A stretch of 64,000 nt of DNA from CAWCAL01 sp963695075 (GCA_963695075.1 CAVOFR010000008.1:558001-622000), one strand, 5' to 3'. Shown: positions 1-8,855, counted from the stretch's first letter. The notes: generated by a model not told the origin, from the letters alone. Made by a program: numbers and translations.

Positions 1-882
1 CTGTGGCGCGACCTCGCCCAACACGGCGGCGTGATGTGGTCCGATGCCGAGGTCACCAATGTCCTCGTCGACGGCAACCGGGCCGTCGGGGTGCGCATGG
101 CCGACGGCACCGAGATGCACGCGCGCAAGATCGTCGCTTCGACCGTGTCGGTCGAGCAGACGTTCCTCGAATTCATCGACCCGGCGGATATCCCCGAGGA
201 GTTCGCGCACAGGGTCAAGACCGAGGTCGTGCACAAGGACTGGACCCTGTTCTCGGTGCACCTCGCCATGCGGGCGTTCCCCGAGTACATCGCGTCCGAG
301 TTCGACCCCGACGTGAACAAGGCATGGGTCGTGAACCTCGGAATCGAGTCGACCGCGCAGCTCGACGCCGACTGGAAGACGATCCGCTCCGGCGGGCTCG
401 TCGAACCACGACCCAACGCAGCTGTCAACTCGATCTACGACCCGACCGACGCGCCGCCCGGCTGCGCGACCGGCCTGCTCCGCCAGTTCGCCCCGTTCGC
501 GCTCGCCGACGGGGGCGAGGGCGCCTGGGACGACATGGGCCGCTGGTACGGCCAGAAGTGCATCGATGCGTGGCGCCGCTACGCCCCGAACCTCACCGCC
601 GACGAGATCATCGACTGGTCGGTGTTCACTCCGCACGACATCGCCCGTAAGCTCCCGAACATGGTCGGTGGCGACTGGATGATGGGTGAGATCAGCCTCG
701 CCAACATGCTCGACCAGCGGCCACTACCGGAGCTCGGCCAGTTCCGCACGCCGGTCGAGGGCCTCTACATGGCCGGCAGCACGCAGCACCCGCACGGCTT
801 CATCACCTTCGGGCCCGGCTACAACGCGTTGCAGGTCATCGCCGACGACCTCGACATCGAGAAGTGGTGGGAGAGGATCTGA
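1..882 (+). CDS. CrtI-like NAD(P)/FAD-dependent oxidoreductase, C-terminal part
   Basis: The reading frame is open from base 1, so the N-terminus, including the FAD-binding Rossmann motif, lies outside the window. The visible 293 codons match the C-terminal half of phytoene-desaturase/COG1233 flavoproteins: a substrate domain followed by the closing FAD-contact segment near the end (VEGLYMAGSTQHPHG, then FGPGYNALQVIADDL). These enzymes desaturate or isomerise lipophilic substrates; the substrate here is unknown. The stop overlaps the next start (TGATG at 880-884), so the two genes are probably co-translated. A second, full-length relative is fused to another module at 14001-16883. The family call is firm, the function is not. 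Confidence 0.8.
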   Translation: MWRDLAQHGGVMWSDAEVTNVLVDGNRAVGVRMADGTEMHARKIVASTVSVEQTFLEFIDPADIPEEFAHRVKTEVVHKDWTLFSVHLAMRAFPEYIASEFDPDVNKAWVVNLGIESTAQLDADWKTIRSGGLVEPRPNAAVNSIYDPTDAPPGCATGLLRQFAPFALADGGEGAWDDMGRWYGQKCIDAWRRYAPNLTADEIIDWSVFTPHDIARKLPNMVGGDWMMGEISLANMLDQRPLPELGQFRTPVEGLYMAGSTQHPHGFITFGPGYNALQVIADDLDIEKWWERI

Positions 883-1400
883 TGCCGTCACCGAAGGTCA
901 CCCTCGCGAACGGGGAGGACGCTTCCGGTATGGCGACCATGCTCGGAGGCCTTCTGGAGGACAACCTCCGCGACTACCCGGGTCGGGCCCGGGTCACGAG
1001 CCTGGCTCGAGGCGATGTCGTCCTCACCGCCTCCGATCGCGACGTGTCGGTCACGTTGTCGCTCAGGGGGAACGAAGTCGTCGTAGCGAACGGCAAGCTC
1101 GAGGGGGCGGCGGTCCTCGCCGGCCCGTGGCTCGAGATGGCGAAACTGTGCAGCGGTCAGGTCAACCCCCTCAAGGCCGTCGCCCGTCGGGAGCTGACGG
1201 TCGAGCTCCGCGGCCGGCTCGACGCCATTGCGGCGGCGGGATACGCCCTGTCGATCCCCTCGTCGTTCTATGACGACGAGGAGGACGAGGCCGTCCAGCG
1301 GCGGCGCCGTCAGATCGCGATCGCGGTGGTCGCCACGACCGGGGCCGTGGTAGCCGTCGCCTACGTCCGCAGGCGACGTCTATCCCGAATCGGCGGCTGA
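882..1400 (+). CDS. Hypothetical protein with SCP2-like domain and C-terminal membrane anchor
   Basis: A 172-aa protein whose ATG shares one base with the TGA of the oxidoreductase before it. Residues about 30-125 look like a sterol-carrier-protein-2 (SCP2) fold: alternating strands, then a segment with PWLEMAKLCSGQVNPLKA, which resembles the SCP2 'G-k-xx-P-x-kA' region. An acidic stretch (YDDEEDEA) precedes a hydrophobic helix at about 143-163 flanked by arginines, consistent with a tail anchor. Coupling to a CrtI-like enzyme would suit a lipid-presenting role, but this is inference. The SCP2 resemblance is by eye only. Confidence 0.55.
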   Translation: MPSPKVTLANGEDASGMATMLGGLLEDNLRDYPGRARVTSLARGDVVLTASDRDVSVTLSLRGNEVVVANGKLEGAAVLAGPWLEMAKLCSGQVNPLKAVARRELTVELRGRLDAIAAAGYALSIPSSFYDDEEDEAVQRRRRQIAIAVVATTGAVVAVAYVRRRRLSRIGG

Positions 1401-1418
1401 GGGGCACTAGGGCCGAGT

Positions 1419-2804
1419 TCAGCCGAGCCGGTTCATCAACCGCAGCAGTGCCGGTTCCATCTCGCCACCGCCGCGATTCTCGTCGAACCGGGCGTCCTGT
1501 CGCAGGAGCGAACGGCGGGTGAACTCCGCACCGATCCAGCGCACGGGCTCGACCGGGAACTTCGCCTCCCTGGAGTCGACGAAGCAGAGCTCGGTGAGCT
1601 CGCTGGTCCTGCCGAGCACCCTGTCACGAAGGATCTTCCCGCCGGTGTGGCTCGGGGCGACACCGTGACCGTTGTAGCCGAGGCCGTAGTGGAGACGACC
1701 GTCGAGCAAGGTCCCGAACATCGGCAGGAACGCCGCGGTCATCCCGACGGGCCCACCCCAGTGGTGGGTGAAGCCGATATCGCCCAGCTGGGGGAACGTC
1801 CGGTGGAAGGTGTCGGTGAGGCGGGCGAGGATGCGGCTGCTGCGGTCATGACGTGGAGCGATGCGACCGCCGTAGTGGATGATGCCGTCGCTGCCACCCC
1901 AGAGGATGCGGCCGTCGAGCGTGCGCCGGTAGTAGTGCACGTAGTTGCGTTTGTCCTCGATGCCGCAGTGGCTCCCCCAGCCCACGGTCTCCCACTGCTC
2001 CTCGGTGAGCGGTTCGGTCACGGCGATGTAGGTGTAGAGGGGCACGACCTTGTGGCGGAACCACTCGGTCTCCGACGCCCAGGCGTTCGTGGCCAGCACG
2101 ACCTGCTCGGCGTCGACTGCGCCGTTGGGGGTCGTGAGGCGGATCCGGCCGCCGAGCTCGTCGATTGCGGTCACGTCGCTGCGTTCGAAGACCTCCGCTC
2201 CCGCTCGGCTCACCACCTTGGCCAGGCCTCGGGTCAGCTTGGCCGGGTGGAGTACGCCGCAGTGAGCCTCACGGAGGCCGCCGACATAGGTGGGTGAGTG
2301 GACCTCCTCCTGGGCTTCCTGGCGTGACAGACGGTGGAAACCCTCGAGGCCGAGGGCCTCGGCCGCGACGAGGTCGGCGTCGATGCGCTCCTGTTGCGGA
2401 CGGTTGGTGGCGACCACCATGAGGCCGCCGTGGCGCCACTCGCAATCGATCCCGTGCTGGTCGATGGTCTCGCCCATCTCGTCCACGGAGGTCGCCACCG
2501 CCTCGTGGGCGGCCTTGGCCGCGGTGTCACCGTGGTTGCGGCGCAGGTGAGCCAGGCTCATGTCGAGCAGGGTCATGGCGAAACCTCCGTTGCGGCCACT
2601 CGCTCCGAAGCCGATGACGTCGCGTTCGACGACCGCGACCTTCATCGACGGCTCGGCCTGGCGCAGCTGCAGTGCGGTCCACAGCCCGGTGAACCCCCCG
2701 CCCACGATGGCCACGTCGACCTCGTGATGGCCCTGCAGGGCGCGGCCCGGGACATGGCGCGATGTCTCGTGCCAGTACGACGACGAACCCAGGTACTGCA
2801 CCAT
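1419..2804 (-). CDS. DAO-family FAD-dependent oxidoreductase
   Basis: A 461-aa flavoprotein of the DadA/PuuB/glycine-oxidase type. The dinucleotide-binding motif is clear near residues 32-37 (VAIVGGGFTGLWTALQL), followed by the FAD-contact segment FGASGRNGGFA. The C-terminal part has the GLGYNGHGVAPSHTGGKILRD segment typical of gamma-glutamylputrescine oxidases and related amine oxidases. Expected chemistry is oxidative deamination of an amino acid or polyamine derivative. I chose the ATG at 2804 because GGAGG lies 5 nt upstream (2809-2813). The frame continues upstream, but that extension has non-coding composition. It converges on the 882-1400 gene with an 18-bp gap. Confidence 0.88.
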   Translation of the reverse strand: MVQYLGSSSYWHETSRHVPGRALQGHHEVDVAIVGGGFTGLWTALQLRQAEPSMKVAVVERDVIGFGASGRNGGFAMTLLDMSLAHLRRNHGDTAAKAAHEAVATSVDEMGETIDQHGIDCEWRHGGLMVVATNRPQQERIDADLVAAEALGLEGFHRLSRQEAQEEVHSPTYVGGLREAHCGVLHPAKLTRGLAKVVSRAGAEVFERSDVTAIDELGGRIRLTTPNGAVDAEQVVLATNAWASETEWFRHKVVPLYTYIAVTEPLTEEQWETVGWGSHCGIEDKRNYVHYYRRTLDGRILWGGSDGIIHYGGRIAPRHDRSSRILARLTDTFHRTFPQLGDIGFTHHWGGPVGMTAAFLPMFGTLLDGRLHYGLGYNGHGVAPSHTGGKILRDRVLGRTSELTELCFVDSREAKFPVEPVRWIGAEFTRRSLLRQDARFDENRGGGEMEPALLRLMNRLG

Positions 2805-2958
2805 GGCGACCTCCGTTGGGCGGTTGGACCGGTACATGCTCGCCCACCTGTCGCAACCGAACAAGCGAGCCTGGCTCCACGTCCGGAGCGACACGGAGCC
2901 CATGGCCGACCCGGGCGCCACCGCCATCGACGGCATCGACGAGGCCCTCCGTCGGTAG
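2803..2958 (+). CDS. Possible 51-aa small ORF divergent from the DAO gene
   Basis: Begins at an ATG that shares bases with the opposite-strand start of the DAO gene (CATG at 2802-2805). The translation starts MATSVGRLDRYMLAHLSQPN and ends GIDEALRR. Nearly all third codon positions are G or C, as in real genes here, and the residue mix looks natural. However, it has no ribosome binding site of its own and overlaps the DAO gene's leader. It could be a genuine small protein or the surviving tail of a larger deleted gene. I do not recognise the family. Confidence 0.3.
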   Translation: MATSVGRLDRYMLAHLSQPNKRAWLHVRSDTEPMADPGATAIDGIDEALRR

Positions 2959-2965
2959 CCGACGG

Positions 2966-3247
2966 CTACGGCCACCCAGTTCGACACTGCACCGGTCGCC
3001 TCGGCCCCGGACAGACGAACTGGCGGCCCAGGAGCCCAGAACTGGGTTCTGAGGCCGCGAGTTCGTGTTGACGAGACCCCGCGTGTCTGACTACAAGTCC
3101 CCACTCCTCGGTGATGGCCAAGATCTCGGCGACCTCGACGGCGAGCAGCGCCTGGACCGGGGTGCCGCCCGGGGCGAGGTTCTCCAGAGTTGCCCGGCTC
3201 GCGTGACAACCTCTTCGGTCGTCGCCACCCTCGCTCGTGGTACTCAT
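2966..3247 (-). pseudogene. Small ORF, probable remnant of an unknown gene
   Basis: The 93-codon frame starts at an ATG (3247) with a good GGGGGAG ribosome binding site about 7 nt upstream. Codons roughly 20-50 (ENLAPGGTPVQALLAVEVAE and following) have the strong GC3 of coding DNA. After about position 3095 the third-position signal is lost and the frame drifts into unlikely residues. I read this as the head of a gene whose rest has been deleted or frameshifted. No family is recognised. The remaining spacer, up to the palindrome at 3375, holds nothing I can support. Confidence 0.35.
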
Positions 3248-3374
3248 CTGATGCTCCCCCGTTGTCGAGAAGCCGATCAGAGTCGAGCCATTTCGCGGTG
3301 GACCGGGTGGGACTCGTCCACGGCGAAGTCAGGCACGGAACAGATTGGGGGGGGTTGTGCCGCTGGTGGCGATT

Positions 3375-3398
3375 TCTCTGGAGTCATCACTCCAGAGA
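3375..3398. promoter_or_regulatory. Perfect 24-bp palindrome, probable TetR operator
   Basis: TCTCTGGAGT and its exact reverse complement ACTCCAGAGA are separated by CATC. The palindrome ends 17 bp before the ATG of the TetR gene at 3416. TetR dimers bind inverted repeats of this size, commonly over their own promoter, so autoregulation of the tetR-molybdoenzyme pair is the natural reading. The motif is seen directly; its use is inferred. Confidence 0.65.
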
Positions 3399-3415
3399 CA
3401 CTACGGTGAGTTCCG

Positions 3416-4075
3416 ATGGGACCGAAGACCCCGCGCCGCCACCAACAGGGTGAGGAATCGCGTCAGAGGATCCTCGACGCGGTCATCCACATAGCCGCCG
3501 AACGCGGCTACGAGGGCACCACCGTGGCGCTCGTGAGCGAGCGGTCCGGCCTACCGGTCAGCTCCATCTACTGGCATTTCGGCAAGAAGGACGACCTCAT
3601 CGCCGCGGTCATCCAGCGCAGCTTCGACGAGTGGGAGGCCGGTCTCGAAGAGCTCCCGGAGCTGTCGGAGGACATGACCCGCCGCGACATGCTCACCGCC
3701 GTACTCCGCCACGAGGCCGGCAGCCTCACCGAGCACCCCGACTTTCTCCGCTTCGGTCTCATGCTGGCCCTCGAGGAACGGGCCGACGAGCCCTCGGCTC
3801 GGCGCATCTTCCTCACCGTTCGCGCCAGGAGCCTGGAGCGCATCGAGCGCGGCTTCCGGCTGTTCCTCGCCCTCGAGGGAATCGACGACGAGGCGTACGC
3901 CAACCAAGCCGCCACCTTGACCATGGCTGCGGTCGACGGCTTGTTCGTCGCCCGACGGGTCGATCCCGACGTCGACCTCGACGCACACTTCCGCATGCTC
4001 GCCGCCGCACTCGAGCTGCTCTTCGACGAGCGGGCCACCGAGCTCACCGGCCAACCTCGACGGTCCGGCACGTGA
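3416..4075 (+). CDS. TetR/AcrR-family transcriptional regulator
   Basis: A 219-aa regulator with a classical N-terminal helix-turn-helix at about residues 15-60 (ILDAVIHIAAERGYEGTTVA, then SGLPVSSIYWHFGKKDDL). The C-terminal ligand domain is unassigned and includes a helical stretch with FLRFGLMLALEER. The ATG at 3416 follows GGTGAG at a sensible distance. The stop overlaps the GTG of the molybdopterin enzyme (GTGA), so the regulator and enzyme are translationally coupled and the enzyme's substrate or product is a likely ligand. The operator is probably the palindrome at 3375-3398. Confidence 0.92.
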   Translation: MGPKTPRRHQQGEESRQRILDAVIHIAAERGYEGTTVALVSERSGLPVSSIYWHFGKKDDLIAAVIQRSFDEWEAGLEELPELSEDMTRRDMLTAVLRHEAGSLTEHPDFLRFGLMLALEERADEPSARRIFLTVRARSLERIERGFRLFLALEGIDDEAYANQAATLTMAAVDGLFVARRVDPDVDLDAHFRMLAAALELLFDERATELTGQPRRSGT

Positions 4076-6834
4076 ACCGGGAACCGGCACCGACCGAGGC
4101 GGCCTATCGAGCCCGCGCCGCCGGACCCTGGGACCGCGTGGTCAAGGTCAGCCACTGCGTGGACTGCTTTCCCGGCAGCTGCTCGCTCAATGCCTTCGTG
4201 CGCGATGGCGTGGTCGTGCGCGAGGAGTCCTCCGGCGACCTCCCCGTGGTCGAGGAGGGCGTGCCCGACATGAACCCTCTGGTGTGCCAGAAGGGCCTGG
4301 CCTGGAGCCGGCAGCTGAGCTCGCCCGACCGCCTCACCCACCCGCTCCGCCGGGTGGGCGAACGGGGCAGCGGGAAGTGGGAGCGGATCAGCTGGGACGA
4401 GGCGTTCGCCGAGGTAGCCGATGCCGTCATCGACGCCATCGAGGAGATCGGACCGGAGGCAGTGGTGCAGGAGGGCTCACCGGAGATCGGCATGGTCGCT
4501 CCCGCCATGCGCTTCGGCCGTCTGATCGGCGCGACCGTGCTCGACGTGAACGGCTCGATCAACGACTTCTGGGCCGGGTTCCACCAGGTGTACGGCAAGT
4601 TCTACCCCACCTACTCCTACGACGACCTCTTCCACAGCGACACGATCCTCATCTGGCACTCGAACCCGGCCTTCACGATGATCCCCCTGTTCCACTACAT
4701 AACCGAGGCGCGTTACAGGGGAGCGAACGTGGCGCTCATCGCGCCGGATGTGAGCCCCAGCCACAGCCACACGGATCTCCACCTCCCCGTGCGACCGGGA
4801 ACCGATGCCGCCCTCGCCCTGGCGATGTGCCAGGTCGTGCTCGCCGAAGGCTTGATCGACGCGGACTTCGTGGCCGCCCAGACCGACCTCTCGCTGCTCG
4901 TGCGCTGCGACGACGGCCGCTACCTACGCGACAGCGACGTGACCGCCGATGGGCACGACGAGCGGTTCTTCCTGGCCACCGAGGAACACGGGCCGATCCC
5001 GGCCGATCCCGCCAACCTGCTCCTGGACGACCTCGGCGCCGCCGTGGCCTTCGAGGGGACCTGGAGCGTCACCACCCACGACGGAACGACGCTGGAGGTG
5101 GAACCGCTCCTCGCCGTGATTCGCCGTGAGCTCGAACGCCGGCACACACCGGAACAGGCTGCCGAGGTGTGCGGCACCCATCCCGAGACGATCCGCACCC
5201 TGGCCCGCCTCGTGGCGCACGGTCGCACCCACGTGATCGTGCCGGGTGGGATGTCGAAGTACTTCCATGGCGACCTCATGGCCCGCTCCGTGCTGCTCCT
5301 GCTCGGCCTCACCGGCAACTGGGGCCGCAAGGGAGCGGGGATCGGGGGCTGGGCCACCGGCATCTTCGACGGACACCTCCTCGCCATGTCCAAGCCCTCC
5401 GCCGGCCTCGAGGGTGCCTCCTCCGTGGTGGCGATGCTCGAGGGTGCCCAGGCGATGATGCAGGCCGCCGATCCCACTCTCACGCCCGAGGTCGCGGGCA
5501 TCGAGATGCTGCGACAGATGCCCTCGGCCCTGGGCATGGTTCCGCCTGCGTTCTTCTGGTATCGCCACGCCGGCTTCGCCGCCCGGATGGACGACCCGTC
5601 CCTGGGAGACCCCACGCTGCGGTCCTTCGGCGACTACCTGGAGGAGGCCAAGGGAGAGGGTTTGTGGCAGGACCTGGACCGGCCTTCGGTGGAGCATCCC
5701 CCGCGGGTCCTGATCGAGGTCGCCGGTAACATGTTGCGCCGCACCCGGGGTGGAAAGGGAGTGCTGCTGGAGCACCTCTGGCCACAGCTGGCCGAGATCG
5801 TGGTCATCGACGTGCGAATGTCGGAGACGGCCCGGTACGCGGACCTGCTCCTGCCAGCGGCGGGCACCTACGAGAAGGTCGGCTTCGGCATGCCCACCCC
5901 ATGGACCATGATCCTGGGCTTCAGCGATGCCGCGGTGGAGCCCCCCGGGGAGGCGGTCGGTGAGTGGTCCATCCTCGCCGGTGTGATGCGGGCACTCGCC
6001 GAGCGGGCCGCCTCCCGCGGGCTCGAGTCCTACGTGGACCGCACCGGCACCAGGCGTGTGTACGCCGAGCTGCTGGACCAGTACACCTTCGACGGCGCCA
6101 TCACCGACGAGGAGGACCTCGCCGATGAGATGGTGCGCGACGCCGAGATGCTCGGCAACCTGCCTCCGGGCACCTCCCTGCAGACGCTCAGGGAAACCGG
6201 CTTCACCCGCTACGAGGACTGGGGGGTGATGGCCATGGCGCAGGGCCAGGCATCCCCGTTCCCCCGCGACGAGACGCACACACCGCTGCGAAACCACGTC
6301 GAGCTGGGATACCCCTACCCCACCCTCACCCGCCGGGCGCAGTTCATGCTGGAGCATCGGTGGTTCGTCGAGGCCGGTGAGGCTCTGCCCGTGCACAAGG
6401 AACCGCCCACGCTGGGAGGGGAGCACCCTTTCAGGCTGTCGAGTGGACACAACCGTTGGTCGATCCACGCCATGAACACCACCAACCCGCTGCTGCTGGA
6501 GACGCACCGCGGCAAGCCGTTCGTGCTGCTCAACGACGACGACGCCTCCGAGCTCGGGGTGGAGGACGACGACGACGTGCGCATCTGGAACGACATGGGG
6601 GGCTTCTGCGTGCCGGCACGGGTGAGCCCGGCCCAGCGCCCCGGCTTCCTCACGGTCTACAACGGCTTCGAGGGCTTCATGTTTCCCGGCGGTGACGGAC
6701 CCAACGAGGTCGAGCCCGGCATCGTCAAGCCCCTCGGCCTCGCGGCCGGCTACGGCCACCTGACCTACACCCCCACCGAATGGCAACCAATCCCCGCCGA
6801 CCGGTGCGTGAGCGTCTCGCTCGAGCGGGCCTGA
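4072..6834 (+). CDS. Molybdopterin oxidoreductase, DMSO-reductase family type II-like alpha subunit
   Basis: A 920-aa cytoplasmic-looking enzyme without a Tat signal. Near the N-terminus H28-C29-x2-C32-x4-C37 and C72 form the iron-sulfur motif; His28, Cys32 and Cys37 line up with the His-Cys-Cys of NarG/ethylbenzene-dehydrogenase types (CTGSC there, CFPGSC here). The C-terminal cofactor domain (SGHNRWSIHAMNTTNP, WNDMGGFCVPARVSP, YGHLTYTPTEW) strongly recalls EbdA/DdhA/S25dA-type enzymes, which hydroxylate hydrocarbons or steroid side chains with water, or reduce oxyanions. No beta (Fe-S) or gamma (heme b) subunit gene is adjacent, unlike characterised members. Start GTG 4072 overlaps the TetR stop. 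Substrate unknown. Confidence 0.82.
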   Translation: MNREPAPTEAAYRARAAGPWDRVVKVSHCVDCFPGSCSLNAFVRDGVVVREESSGDLPVVEEGVPDMNPLVCQKGLAWSRQLSSPDRLTHPLRRVGERGSGKWERISWDEAFAEVADAVIDAIEEIGPEAVVQEGSPEIGMVAPAMRFGRLIGATVLDVNGSINDFWAGFHQVYGKFYPTYSYDDLFHSDTILIWHSNPAFTMIPLFHYITEARYRGANVALIAPDVSPSHSHTDLHLPVRPGTDAALALAMCQVVLAEGLIDADFVAAQTDLSLLVRCDDGRYLRDSDVTADGHDERFFLATEEHGPIPADPANLLLDDLGAAVAFEGTWSVTTHDGTTLEVEPLLAVIRRELERRHTPEQAAEVCGTHPETIRTLARLVAHGRTHVIVPGGMSKYFHGDLMARSVLLLLGLTGNWGRKGAGIGGWATGIFDGHLLAMSKPSAGLEGASSVVAMLEGAQAMMQAADPTLTPEVAGIEMLRQMPSALGMVPPAFFWYRHAGFAARMDDPSLGDPTLRSFGDYLEEAKGEGLWQDLDRPSVEHPPRVLIEVAGNMLRRTRGGKGVLLEHLWPQLAEIVVIDVRMSETARYADLLLPAAGTYEKVGFGMPTPWTMILGFSDAAVEPPGEAVGEWSILAGVMRALAERAASRGLESYVDRTGTRRVYAELLDQYTFDGAITDEEDLADEMVRDAEMLGNLPPGTSLQTLRETGFTRYEDWGVMAMAQGQASPFPRDETHTPLRNHVELGYPYPTLTRRAQFMLEHRWFVEAGEALPVHKEPPTLGGEHPFRLSSGHNRWSIHAMNTTNPLLLETHRGKPFVLLNDDDASELGVEDDDDVRIWNDMGGFCVPARVSPAQRPGFLTVYNGFEGFMFPGGDGPNEVEPGIVKPLGLAAGYGHLTYTPTEWQPIPADRCVSVSLERA

Positions 6835-6841
6835 CGGCGAG

Positions 6842-6863
6842 CCCGACGATCCCGGGAGTCGGG
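6842..6863. terminator. Hairpin between convergent genes
   Basis: CCCGAC and GTCGGG form a 6-bp stem around a 10-nt loop in the 39-bp gap between the convergent molybdoenzyme and acyl-CoA dehydrogenase genes. A second short stem (CCGG/CCGG) follows. There is no U-tract, so termination is only plausible. Confidence 0.4.
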
Positions 6864-6873
6864 ACCTGCCGGT

Positions 6874-8100
6874 TCAGGCCGGTGCGCCACTCTCCGGGGC
6901 GAGGCTCTCCATGATCTCGAAGCGGTTGATCTGGTTCGTGCCCTCGTAGATCTGGGTGAGTTTCGCGTCACGCAGGAGCTTCTCGACGCCGTACTCGTGC
7001 ATGTAGCCGTAGCCGCCGAGAATTTGGATGGCATCCAGGGAGTTGGCCACCGCCGCGTCCGAGGCGAAGGTCTTCGCCATGGACGACAACCGCAGGCTGG
7101 GTCGGCCCGCCTCGATGGACCGAATTGCCTCGTGCACGAGATGCCGCGCCGCATCGACCCTGATGGCCATGTCGGCCAGCATCAGCTGCACGGCTTGGTG
7201 GCCGACGATCGGTCGGCCGCCCTGCACGCGGGCTTCGCTGTACTCGAAGGCGCGGTCGAAGGCGCTGCGAGCGATTCCCACCGCGATGGCGCCCACCGGC
7301 GCCCGCGTGAAACTCATGATCTGGCGGTTGAGCTCCCACCCCTGACCCTCAGCGCCGAGGCGATGATCCTCCGGCACCGACACGTCGTCGAAGACGAGCT
7401 CGGCAGCGGGGCACGCACGCTGACCCATCTTGTCGAAGATCTGGCCCACCGAGAACCCCGGTGAGTCGGATGGCACCGCGAGGCACACCGTGTTGCCGCG
7501 AACGTCGTCGTCTCCCGCCGGGTCGCCATCGAGACGGGCGAACACGGTGACGAGGCTTGCCAGGGACCCGTTGGAGATGAAGATCTTGGTGCCGCTCAAC
7601 CGGTAGCCACCATCGACCCGCTTCGCCCGAGTGCCCGCACGTGCGCCGGGATGACCCATGATGAAATCGGATCCCATGTCGGGCTCGGTGGCGGCGAGGG
7701 CGGCGAGCTTCGGTTCGCCGGTGTTCCACGACTCGGCGATCGGTAGTAGGAACTTGCCGATCGCCACGGGGTCGAAGGTCAACATGACGGGCAACAGGCC
7801 GAGGGTGGACGCGCCGAACAGCACCGCACAGCCGCTGCAGGCCGCAGCCAGCTCCTCGGTTACGAGCACCCCGGAGATCTGGTCCATCCCGCTGCCGCCC
7901 AGCATCTCCGGCAAGGACACGCCCAGGATTCCCGCCGCGGCGGCTTCCTTCACGAGCACGTCCCGCTCGGGCGACTCGGGATCCTTGTCGAGCTCGAGGG
8001 CCCGAGGAGCGATGGACCTTCGGGAGAACTCCCTGGCCCACTCACGGGCCTCCTGCTGTTCGTCCGTGAGCCCGACGGGCCCGTCCAACGGAGTACTCAC
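6874..8100 (-). CDS. Acyl-CoA dehydrogenase
   Basis: A 408-aa flavoprotein with the full acyl-CoA dehydrogenase layout: N-terminal helical domain, middle beta domain (ATEPDMGSDF, then SGTKIFISNGSLA) and C-terminal helices with GGYGYMHEYGVEKLLRDAK. The catalytic base is the Glu386 of YEGTNQINR. It should introduce an alpha,beta double bond into an acyl-CoA. The start is a GTG at 8100 that overlaps the stop of the acetoacetate-decarboxylase-like gene (GTGA), giving coupled translation. The same gene pair, in the same order and also coupled, occurs at 28542-30558. Confidence 0.92.
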   Translation of the reverse strand: MSTPLDGPVGLTDEQQEAREWAREFSRRSIAPRALELDKDPESPERDVLVKEAAAAGILGVSLPEMLGGSGMDQISGVLVTEELAAACSGCAVLFGASTLGLLPVMLTFDPVAIGKFLLPIAESWNTGEPKLAALAATEPDMGSDFIMGHPGARAGTRAKRVDGGYRLSGTKIFISNGSLASLVTVFARLDGDPAGDDDVRGNTVCLAVPSDSPGFSVGQIFDKMGQRACPAAELVFDDVSVPEDHRLGAEGQGWELNRQIMSFTRAPVGAIAVGIARSAFDRAFEYSEARVQGGRPIVGHQAVQLMLADMAIRVDAARHLVHEAIRSIEAGRPSLRLSSMAKTFASDAAVANSLDAIQILGGYGYMHEYGVEKLLRDAKLTQIYEGTNQINRFEIMESLAPESGAPA

Positions 8101-8855
8101 GACGCCGGCGGGCCGAGCACGGCACGGTGGTCGATGCGGTGCACCACCTCGCCGACCGGGATGGTGTTGTCGGAGACCAGCGAGACCAGTGCCGCGGAGC
8201 CGTTCGGCACAAGGGTGGCGATCGGATCGTCCTCGGAGGAGGCGGTGCGAATGGTGGCGAGGCCGAACGCCACATCGGACGGAACGATCTCGAGGGAGGT
8301 GGAGGTGATCTCCTCCACCTCGATCTCGTTGCCCGGTCCCGGGATCAGCTTGTAGTTGAGCGTGGGCCGCTGCCCGTTGGACATCAGCGCGGCAATCGAG
8401 CCGTCCTCCTCGGGAGAGGTGGAGAGGTCGCCCTCGATCTCGATGATCGTGGTGCCCCACCGTGTGACCGAGCCGTGGAAGCGGTCGCCATCGCTCTCCC
8501 AGGAGATGTCGGCGATCTTCTTGGGCCAGCCGGCGGCCTCACGGCCGGCGATCATCGCCTCGTCGGTGGTGACGTAGATGAACGGTACGTAGTTGGCCTC
8601 CATCGCGCCGAGCTTCACCGGAACGAGCACGACCGCCTCGCTGAACGGGTGAGTGCGCTGGGGACTGCCCCAGGGATAGGTCAGCATCGTGACGATGCCG
8701 GCCCCGTCCCCCGGCTCGAGGGCCGGCGGCAGAACGGCGGCCAGACCGTCGGGATCGGGCTGGAATGCCATCACCACCGAACGGACTCCCTGCCACGAGT
8801 GCGGCGGCGGGGTGAACACCGGGGCGGCCCAGGGCATGCTCCACGGTTCGCTCAT
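8097..8855 (-). CDS. Acetoacetate decarboxylase-like protein
   Basis: A 252-aa protein of the acetoacetate decarboxylase fold. The diagnostic loop GREAAGWPKKIADI carries the adjacent lysines that form the Schiff base and tune its pKa in true decarboxylases. Family members also include aldolase/dehydratase variants, so decarboxylation is not assured. The ATG at 8855 has a strong AGGAGG 5 nt upstream. It is the first gene of a two-gene unit with the acyl-CoA dehydrogenase. The region to the divergent gene at 9027 is 171 bp and presumably holds both promoters. Confidence 0.85.
   Translation of the reverse strand: MSEPWSMPWAAPVFTPPPHSWQGVRSVVMAFQPDPDGLAAVLPPALEPGDGAGIVTMLTYPWGSPQRTHPFSEAVVLVPVKLGAMEANYVPFIYVTTDEAMIAGREAAGWPKKIADISWESDGDRFHGSVTRWGTTIIEIEGDLSTSPEEDGSIAALMSNGQRPTLNYKLIPGPGNEIEVEEITSTSLEIVPSDVAFGLATIRTASSEDDPIATLVPNGSAALVSLVSDNTIPVGEVVHRIDHRAVLGPPAS

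Noticed and set aside
1647..2297. Long plus-strand frame inside the DAO gene
   Set aside because: Composition (Val/Ala/Gly/Asp runs) is the mirror of the minus-strand coding sequence; no start signal and no family resemblance.
4924..6786. A 620-codon minus-strand frame inside the molybdoenzyme gene
   Set aside because: His/Gly/Val-rich shadow translation without a ribosome binding site or recognisable domain; the plus-strand gene is secure.
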